From the IMG/VR virus record IMGVR_UViG_3300047470_000272, positions 1 to 64,000 of that record: a stretch of DNA of 64,000 bases; one strand, 5' to 3'. The notes below the pieces were generated by a model, which was not told the DNA's origin, did no database searches, and saw nothing but the letters and a program-made list of their open reading frames with translations. The translations under genes and the position numbers were made by a program. Below, piece by piece: positions 54,593 to 61,100 of the stretch (its first letter is position 1; every line of letters starts with the position of its first letter). The DNA comes from a virus.

Positions 54593-54957
54593 GCGACGGC
54601 TACAGGGTGCGGCGCGAGAACGACTGTGTCGTGATCGAGGGCTGGATTCCCGTCACCGACCTGGTCGCGCTGACGCGCGAATGGAACGAGAACCACCGCG
54701 ACGGCGACGAGGCCTGGATCGTCGACAGCGTGCTGGCCCAGCATTTGAAGTGCAACATGGTGATGGGCACGCCGCGGGCCTGCCTCGCGTGGCGCCAGCA
54801 GCTGGGCCTCACGCCCGAGGTCAAGCCGCGCCAGGAGTACCTGCTGACCGACGGCGGCATTTACTGCTGCCGCTGCGGGCTGACCAGCCACTCGCGCGAG
54901 GACATCAGGAACCGCTACTGCGGTTCGTGCAAGACCTATCTGAGGAACGACACATGA
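54589..54957 (+). CDS. Hypothetical zinc-ribbon protein, 122 aa
   Basis: GTG start overlapping the previous stop. The N-terminal part is acidic (VVIEGWIPVTDLVALTREWN). The C-terminal ~35 residues form a ribbon: GIYCCRCGLTSHSREDIRNR then YCGSCKTYL, four Cys for zinc. Function unknown. Confidence 0.6.
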   Translation: MSDGYRVRRENDCVVIEGWIPVTDLVALTREWNENHRDGDEAWIVDSVLAQHLKCNMVMGTPRACLAWRQQLGLTPEVKPRQEYLLTDGGIYCCRCGLTSHSREDIRNRYCGSCKTYLRNDT

Positions 54958-55226
54958 ATATGCGAGACAAGAAGCGCGCCCTGGTGGCGCGCCCGCTGGC
55001 GGCCTGGACGCCGCCGTCCGACGCCGAGCTGGAACTGCTGGCCACGTTGACCCGGGTGCGCCATGCGCGCGTGGCGTTGTTGCGCCGGCCAGGTGCGGTG
55101 GAGTCGATCAAGGCACAGATCAAGCTGATGAGTAAAGGCGCGGCCAAGGTGCTGCGCAAGATGCTGGCCGAGGACCTGAAACTGATGCGGCTGCTGGACC
55201 GGCAGAAACCTGCCGCCAATCCATAA
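54954..55226 (+). CDS. Small basic helical protein, 90 aa
   Basis: The product is highly basic and helical (MRDKKRALVARPLAAW, VRHARVALLRRPGAVESIKA, KVLRKMLAEDLKLMRLLDRQ). DNA or RNA binding is likely from charge alone. It starts in the previous stop and ends the operon; a promoter follows. Confidence 0.5.
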   Translation: MNMRDKKRALVARPLAAWTPPSDAELELLATLTRVRHARVALLRRPGAVESIKAQIKLMSKGAAKVLRKMLAEDLKLMRLLDRQKPAANP

Positions 55227-55229
55227 CCG

Positions 55230-55258
55230 TTGCCCGCGCGCATAATTAGCATTATGTT
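55230..55258 (+). promoter_or_regulatory. Promoter with inverted repeat
   Basis: TTGCCC, a 17-bp spacer and TATGTT. CATAAT and ATTATG arms around TAGC overlap the -10 and could form an operator. It precedes the gene at 55293. Confidence 0.5.
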
Positions 55259-55292
55259 AAATCCATTCGTGCCAATCTAAAGGAGGCGAACC

Positions 55293-55844
55293 ATGACGGA
55301 CAAACAAAAAGTCGAGCACCTGACGCTGGCCGACCTGCCGCCGGCGATCCAGGGCCACATCAAGCAGGCCCTCAAGGGCGCGCGCAGCCAGATCGTGGAG
55401 GTCGGCGAGTCCGACGCCGCCGTCCTGATCTATGGCGACGAGACCCTGGTGGTCGACGCCAATGTCGCCAACGAGCGCGAGAAGAACGCCCTCGCGTTCA
55501 GCGTGCGCGAGCTGGTCCAGATGAACAACGCCCACACGGTGGTGCACATCCATGAAATGTGGACGCTGCCCGAGTCGATGTCGACCGAGCGCAAGATCGC
55601 GCTGATGGACAAGTACGGCGCAATCTCGCGCATGCCCGAGCGGGTCGAGGGCCTGATGGTGAACGTCGAGTGCCGCGACGGCAGCGGCTGGCTGGCCAGG
55701 TCCGAGATCCACCGCAAGGGCCGCGCCGTCACGCTGTCCGAGCCGGTCGTCGACGACCTCACCCACATAAACTTCGGCGGGCGCTTTGCCGGCTGGTTCG
55801 CGCCCGAGAAGCCACTGGACGAGAGCGCCTGGAACAAGAAGTAG
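55293..55844 (+). CDS. Hypothetical protein, 183 aa
   Basis: The product has an N-terminal EHLTLADLPPAIQGHIKQAL, a beta-like middle (SDAAVLIYGDETLVVDANVA) and TVVHIHEMWTLPESMSTER. Its 'HIHEMWTLPxxxxxE' phrase recalls a phage family of unknown function that seems to act on host proteins. AGGAGG precedes ATG. Followed directly by a SLOG-type gene. Confidence 0.6.
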   Translation: MTDKQKVEHLTLADLPPAIQGHIKQALKGARSQIVEVGESDAAVLIYGDETLVVDANVANEREKNALAFSVRELVQMNNAHTVVHIHEMWTLPESMSTERKIALMDKYGAISRMPERVEGLMVNVECRDGSGWLARSEIHRKGRAVTLSEPVVDDLTHINFGGRFAGWFAPEKPLDESAWNKK

Positions 55845-56206
55845 TGCGCGTTCTCGTCACCGGCGGGCGCAAGTACGCCAACCGCGCGCGGGTCTACTCC
55901 GCGCTCGACGCGGTGCACGCCAAGCACGGCATCAGCTTGCTGATCGAGGGCGGCGCGCGCGGCGCCGACCGCCTGGCCCGCGACTGGGCCAAGCTGCGCC
56001 GGGTTCCACATGAAACGTGCGAGGCCGACTGGGACCGCTACGGCAACGCCGCCGGCGGCATCCGCAACAGCCAGATGCTGGCCGACTGGAAGCCCGAGGC
56101 GGTTGTCGCGTTCAAGGGCGGGACCGGGACGGCCGACATGGTGGCGAAGGCCGAGCGGGCCAGGGTGCCGGTGTGGCGCGTGCCGGAAACCCCAATTTGC
56201 AACTAA
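55844..56206 (+). CDS. YspA-like DUF2493 (SLOG) protein
   Basis: GTG start overlapping the previous stop codon by one base. The 120-residue protein has VLVTGGRKYANRARVYSALD, LLIEGGARGADRLARDWAKL, GGIRNSQMLADWKPEAVVAF and KGGTGTADMVAKAERA, the DUF2493/YspA pattern of the SLOG superfamily. It probably binds a nucleotide or NAD-like ligand; some SLOG proteins sense signal molecules in defence. No partner is adjacent. Common small phage gene. Confidence 0.8.
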   Translation: MRVLVTGGRKYANRARVYSALDAVHAKHGISLLIEGGARGADRLARDWAKLRRVPHETCEADWDRYGNAAGGIRNSQMLADWKPEAVVAFKGGTGTADMVAKAERARVPVWRVPETPICN

Positions 56207-56243
56207 CCAAGATGTGAGGCACCTGTTTGCAGCACAATTCGGA

Positions 56244-56267
56244 CGATCCGTAAAATGCCCGTATAAT
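56244..56267 (+). promoter_or_regulatory. Promoter giving a possible leaderless mRNA
   Basis: A perfect TATAAT (56262-56267) ends eight bases before ATG 56276, so transcription should start at or next to the start codon. The -35 is weak (TTCGGA region). No ribosome site is present. Confidence 0.55.
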
Positions 56268-56275
56268 CCGCGCCC

Positions 56276-56599
56276 ATGAACCTCGACTCTCCCGACCTCC
56301 TCGCCCAGGAGCTGGCCGCCGTGCGCGAGAACTGGGCGCCCTACGTCACCGACCTGCAGGTCAAGGCCGGCCGGATCTGCTGCATCCAGAAACTCATGTA
56401 CACCTGGGCCTTGCTGGCCGACGTCACGCCGTGGGGCAATGCCGCCGACGGCCGCTGGTGCTATTCCAGCTACGAGAAAGCGCGCGCCGCACTCGACGCC
56501 TGGCCGGGCGAGGACGGTACTGAACCCGACGGCTGGCACCGGCATGTCCACTCCGGGCGCCGCCGCGACACGGACGGCACCGAATACGTGATGCCATGA
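56276..56599 (+). CDS. Hypothetical protein, 107 aa
   Basis: The product has RICCIQKLMYTWALLADVTP and WGNAADGRWCYSSYEKARAA, with GTEPDGWHRHVHSGRRRDTD at the end. The 'DGWHRHxxTGRRR' phrase is common in a small phage protein of unknown role. The likely leaderless message starts at its ATG. Confidence 0.65.
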   Translation: MNLDSPDLLAQELAAVRENWAPYVTDLQVKAGRICCIQKLMYTWALLADVTPWGNAADGRWCYSSYEKARAALDAWPGEDGTEPDGWHRHVHSGRRRDTDGTEYVMP

Positions 56600-56832
56600 G
56601 CGCGCCCGCCTACACCACCGGCCAGCTGGTGCAGCTGGCCTACCACGGCCAGACGATCGAGGCCAGGATCGAGATCGTATCGGCCAACAGCCGCAGCCTG
56701 CTGCTGACGTTCGACGGCGCCATGATGACGCCCGGCGGCGGGATGATGCTGGGCATGATGCCGCTGCTGATGGACGACGACGGCGTCTACCGCGACCTGA
56801 CCGACAACGCGCCGGCGACCCTGACCCCGTAA
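56596..56832 (+). CDS. Hypothetical protein, 78 aa
   Basis: The product is TGQLVQLAYHGQTIEARIEI then a Met/Gly-rich loop (GAMMTPGGGMMLGMMPLLMD). Small beta barrel-like. It overlaps the previous gene by four bases and precedes a terminator. Function unknown. Confidence 0.6.
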   Translation: MSAPAYTTGQLVQLAYHGQTIEARIEIVSANSRSLLLTFDGAMMTPGGGMMLGMMPLLMDDDGVYRDLTDNAPATLTP

Positions 56833-56836
56833 ACGC

Positions 56837-56871
56837 AAAAAAGCCCGCCCACCGCGAAGGTGGACGGGCTT
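56837..56871. terminator. Bidirectional terminator between early and lysis genes
   Basis: A 12-bp stem (AAGCCCG, one mismatch, CCACC) with loop GCGAA. On the minus strand a six-T tract follows, giving a clear terminator for the lysis transcript; on the plus strand TTGTATT is weaker. Confidence 0.85.
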
Positions 56872-56878
56872 GTATTGC

Positions 56879-56897
56879 GGCGTGATAGTATCACGCC
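56879..56897 (+). repeat. parS-like palindrome 3
   Basis: GGCGTGATAGTATCACGCC, a perfect 19-bp palindrome with the 13-bp core GTGATAGTATCAC of copies 1 and 2. It overlaps the stop codon of the endolysin gene. It is 12 kb from the other sites and has a base change in each arm. Confidence 0.75.
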
Positions 56898-57328
56898 CCC
56901 TCGAACGTTTTCCTCTCCAACGCGCGGCGGATCACCAGGCCGCGGATCGCGCGCCCGCCGGCGAAGCGCCACTTCGGGAACTCCGCGGCCGCGCCATCCC
57001 AGTCCAGGCGCCGTATTTTGCGCCTGAGCGTGCTGGCCGAGAGCGACCCGAGGCCCAAATTGTACGCAAAGCTGGTCACGGCCGCGAGCCGGGCCGGGTA
57101 CGGCGCCAGCTCCGGGCACAGCTGCAGGACCTTGAGCATGAAGCCGCCCGCCTCGCTGGCCAGCAGCATGTCGCACTGGGTCTGCGTGCGCACCTCCCCT
57201 TCCTTCACGCCCCTGGTCGACCCCCAGCAGATCGTCAGAATCCCGACCACGTCGCGGTACGCGCGCAGCCGGCACCCTTCAAACGTGCGGATCAGGCGCA
57301 GGGCCAGTTCGAGCGCCTGCCCCATCAT
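56891..57328 (-). CDS. Endolysin, T4-lysozyme type (glycoside hydrolase 24)
   Basis: The 145-residue lysozyme cuts peptidoglycan. The triad Glu-8x-Asp-5x-Thr is visible in FEGCRLRAYRDVVGILTICW. It also shows TRGVKEGEVRTQTQCDMLLA, SFAYNLGLGSLSASTLRRKI, FPKWRFAGGRAIRGLVIRRA and a short C-terminus. No signal peptide or SAR segment is seen, so it needs a holin. ATG 57328 overlaps the holin-like stop. Gene's last codons contain parS 3. Confidence 0.9.
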   Translation of the reverse strand: MMGQALELALRLIRTFEGCRLRAYRDVVGILTICWGSTRGVKEGEVRTQTQCDMLLASEAGGFMLKVLQLCPELAPYPARLAAVTSFAYNLGLGSLSASTLRRKIRRLDWDGAAAEFPKWRFAGGRAIRGLVIRRALERKTFEGA

Positions 57329-57807
57329 CGCTGGCCGTTCGCTTTCGAGATCGTGCGGTTGAGGAACCAGAAGCCCAGGATGCCGGACAGGATCGCGCGG
57401 TCCTCGCTGTCGTACACCTTGAGAATCGCTTCCCAGCCGCCGACACCGTGCGCCAGCGCCACCTGGTACATGGCCAGCTTTGCCAGCCCGTAGAGCGCCA
57501 GCAGGTATCCGGTGGCCACCGGCCTGACCGCGAAGTTCAGGGCGTCGACCCACCCTACGTGGGTTAGTTGCATTTGACCCTTGAGCGCCTCGGTGAGCGC
57601 ACTCATTTCGGCCAGGTTCAGGTCGGCTTCGCCCTGCGTGCGGATCTCGTCCTGGCGCATGGCGCTGCGGGTCTGTTCCAGCGCGATCTGCTTGTCGAGC
57701 AGGGCCAGCTCGTGCTGGTTGTCGCCACGCTGCTTGAGCATGGCGAAGATCTCGGGCAGCAGGCGCATCAGCCCGCCGCCCAGTAAAGAAAGGAGCGAAA
57801 GAATCAA
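57325..57807 (-). CDS. Phage holin, 3-TM superfamily type
   Basis: The 160-residue protein has an N-terminal hydrophobic helix (MILSLLSLLGGGLMRLLPEI), an Asp/Gln/Leu-rich coiled coil (HELALLDKQIALEQTRSAMR), and two further helices (AVRPVATGYLLALYGLAKLA, AILSGILGFWFLNRTISKAN). This is the 3-TM holin pattern (GTA/phage type). It would form the inner-membrane lesion that releases endolysin. Confidence 0.8.
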   Translation of the reverse strand: MILSLLSLLGGGLMRLLPEIFAMLKQRGDNQHELALLDKQIALEQTRSAMRQDEIRTQGEADLNLAEMSALTEALKGQMQLTHVGWVDALNFAVRPVATGYLLALYGLAKLAMYQVALAHGVGGWEAILKVYDSEDRAILSGILGFWFLNRTISKANGQR

Positions 57808-57832
57808 GATGGTCTCCCGGTTGGGCGCGGCG

Positions 57833-57940
57833 TTAGACGAACACCGAGCGCAGGGTCAAGATCAGGACCACGGTCGCCAGCGTGGCGGCAACGACCGCGA
57901 GGGTGTGGCACACCCGCATCTGTATCCTGCGGCTGGTCAT
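57833..57940 (-). CDS. Small membrane protein in the lysis cassette, 35 aa
   Basis: MTSRRIQMRVCHTLAVVAATL continues into a hydrophobic helix VVLILTLRSVFV. One membrane span with a basic N-terminus, as in small antiholins or lysis peptides. Start ATG 57940 overlaps the stop of the next gene upstream. No Rz/Rz1 spanin pair was recognised nearby. Confidence 0.55.
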   Translation of the reverse strand: MTSRRIQMRVCHTLAVVAATLATVVLILTLRSVFV

Positions 57941-58119
57941 TTGATGTGCTCCTTGAAATAGGTGACGATCCACGAGATCAGGCCGACGACGGCCGATCCC
58001 AACGTCACGATTCCCCACTTCAAAGCCTGATCCCGGTCGGCCGTGAGCTTGGCGACCTTATCTTCCAGTGCGGCGATGCGCTGTTCGGCGACCGCCATGT
58101 GCGTTTCTTGCGAAGGCAT
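57937..58119 (-). CDS. XhlA-like lysis accessory protein, 60 aa
   Basis: A coiled-coil N-terminus (AEQRIAALEDKVAKLTADRD) and one C-terminal membrane helix (WGIVTLGSAVVGLISWIVTY) match the haemolysin XhlA-like layout: soluble coil plus tail anchor. Such proteins assist holin function. First gene of the lysis block after the giant protein gene. Confidence 0.65.
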   Translation of the reverse strand: MPSQETHMAVAEQRIAALEDKVAKLTADRDQALKWGIVTLGSAVVGLISWIVTYFKEHIK

Positions 58120-58186
58120 GGTTGTTATCCCTAGTTTTATAGTGGTACAACAATCCCCGCCCGCCCGACGGGGTACTTACGGAACA

Positions 58187-61100
58187 TTAGTCCTCCCCGT
58201 CTGCGAAATCGCCGGCCGAGCGCGCATCCTTCGCGCGCTTGGCCGGCAGGTACAGGCCCTGTTTGGCCTGCTGGTTGTGCTTCATGCGGTTGCGCACCGA
58301 CTGGGCCAGATGCAGCCCGCCGATGATCCGGTTCGGGTGCGCGCGGTTGAACTCCCGGATCGCGGCCATCTGGTCGCCCACGTCCTCGTGCTTGATGCGC
58401 TTGCGGGCGTACTCGTCCATCAGCTGCTGGCGGCGGCGCTGCAGGGCCTGGTCGCGCTCGTAGATCGCGGCCTTGGCTTCCTGCGCCTCGCGCACGCGGC
58501 CGTTCGAGAACCCCAGCCACGAGGCCGCGTGCTCGGTGCCGGTGATGTCGTCGGCCACCACGATGCCGTTGCGGTCCTTGGCGCCGTCCTCCTCGGCGTA
58601 GCGGATCGAGCGCCACGGTCCCTTGGCCACCGACGGCAGCGCGGTCTCGATCGCGCGCGCGCTGTCGCCGCGGCCCCACTGCTGCAAGGCCCTGGCCCAG
58701 TTGGCGCCGATGCCGACGACCGGGCCGAGCAGGCCGGCCAGGAACGCGTCGAACGAACGCTCGCCCTGCAGTCCTTCCTGGATGTCCGGGAAGATCAGGT
58801 GGTCGGCGCCGACCCGGCCGGACATGTCGAACGGGGTCGGGCGCGTGATGCCGTGCGCCAGCACCTGGCCGGCCGTCTCGCCGAACAGGTCGGCCAGCAG
58901 GCGCCGCAGCGCCACCTCGGCGTCCCACGGATCGTCGTCGCTGCCGCCCAGCATCGACGCGGCCGCCAGCAGCGTCGACACCGCCGGCAGGCCGATGATG
59001 CCGGCCGCGATCGCGTGGGTGACGAGCAGGCCGGCCAGCGTCTTTTGCGCTTGCCGGTCGCCCTGGAACGCGAGTTTCGCGTTGCGCGCGAAGGTGTAGA
59101 TCAGGTTCTGGCTGTACTGCTTGAACAGGAACACGACCTGCGCCGCCGACCCCTGCATGAAGCGCGGGCGATTTGACGAGGCATAATCGAAATGCGAGGC
59201 CTTGGTCAGTTCGACCGAGGCGCGGAACGCGTCGTCGTGGTTCATGCCGTCCTTGCGCGCCAGCCGGTAGGCCGCCAGCGCCGTCGCCTGGCGGTTGAAG
59301 CGCTCGGCGTGGTGGAACATGAAGGATGCCACCTTCATCACCTTGCGCATGTTGCCGTGCAGCTGGTTGTCGCGGCCCGAGGCCACGCCGACCAGATCGT
59401 GCACCATCGTCAGGTCGACCAGGCCGATGCGCAGCCACTCCTCCCAGGCGCGCTTCTCGTCGCCCTTGAGGATCTTGCCCATGTCGTTGTGGCCGCGCAT
59501 CGCCAGCCCGGACGCCTCGATCAGCGCCGACGTCGCCTTGGAGTAGCCGAAGCGGCCGCCGAGGATCGGCAGCGCCACCGTCGGGGTCTGCAGCAGGTTG
59601 GTCAGCGCCGAGGCCGGCGACGCACCCAGGAACCAGACAAAACCGAACGAGGTCAGCTTCGTCGACAGCTGGTTGCCCTTCGGGTTCATGTAGTTGTCGT
59701 GGCGCTTGTGCATCTCGTCGATGACCTGCTGCGCCTTGACGTGGTCGTAGTCCGGGTTGGCGGCGTTGACGTTGGCGAACTTCTGCATGCCCTCGAGCAC
59801 CTCGGCCAGCCGGTCCGAGTAGTTCAGCTTGGCCAGGTAGGACACGCCGTGGAACATGTGGTGGGCGAACGCGCGGCGCGCATCCTGGCTGAAGCCCGGC
59901 ATGCCGGTGCGGTGGATGCCGCTCTTGGCCCAGGACAGGTCCGGCAGGCTGGTCAGATACAGCTGGTTGATCGTGTCCTGCAGCGACGGGTCCTGCAGGC
60001 CCGCGTCGTCCAGTGCGGCGTACAGCTTTTTCAGGAAGCCGCGCGAGACGGAATCCCTGGCCGCGTTGAACTCGGCGCGCTTCGTCACCGGCATCACCTG
60101 GTAGCCCTTGGACGCCGGGTACTCGGCCAGCAGGCGCCGGCGTTCGTCCTCGGCCTGGTTCAGGGTCTCGGCGAAGATGACGGCCTCGCGCACCACGCTT
60201 TGCCCCGGTTTCGGGTCCTTGCCGACCCAGCGCACGGTGACGACGTAGTCGCCGAAGCGCGCCAGCGGGAAGTACACGCCCTTGATGCCGCGCCCGAAGA
60301 ACTCCTGCTCCATCCGGCGCATCAGGCTCTTGCGGTTGGGGTGCGCCGTCAGGGTGCGGTCGATCCGGTCCTTCACGGCCTGGCGCACGTTGGCGTAGTG
60401 GGTCTGGTACATCTGCGCCGCCTCGTGGAAGATCTTGATCGCTTCCGGCTCGGCCTTCTTGAGGGCCTCGTAGCGCGCGTTCAGTTCCTTCCAGTGCGTG
60501 TAGTTGTCGCCGGTGACGTAGGCCTCGGACGGGTCGATCTCGCGGCGGGTGCTGTCGTGCATCAGGCTGGCCAGCTCGTCGGCGCGCTTGAGCCTGGCCC
60601 AGCGGTCGACGATGGCGTCGGCCTTGCTGCCGCCCTCGGTCTTTTCGGCGTCCATGAACGCGGCCAGTTCGCTGTAGAACTGCAGCATGTTTGGCCGGTC
60701 GCCCTGCGGGAACAGCTTGCCGTAGATCTCGGTCAGCTGCAGGCGGCCCAGGAACTGCAGGCCGATCGAGCGGTAGTGCGACAGCGTGCGGCCCAGCTTC
60801 GTCACCGTGTTGGTTTTCAGCGTGTCGCCGACCTGGCGCGCCAGCTGCTGCGGGGTGGCGCGCGACAGGCGCACGCTGGCCTCGTCCCTCGCCGCCGGCA
60901 GCGGGCCGGTGTCCTCGACGTTGCGCGAGAACAGCGGCAGGCCGCCTTGTACCTTCTCGCGCATGGTGTCGGTGATGTCGATCACCGGCTGGCTGCTCCA
61001 CCCCTTGTACGGGTAGTAGTTGTTGGCGCCGAAGTCCGGGTCGCCGGTGACGCCGTGGTTGGCGTAGGCCAGGCGGCCGTCCTCGTCGACGTAGTTGGTC

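Noticed and set aside
57325-58119. Rz/Rz1 spanin genes in the lysis cassette
   Set aside because: The small genes have holin- and XhlA-like layouts; no nested lipoprotein frame with a lipobox was recognised.
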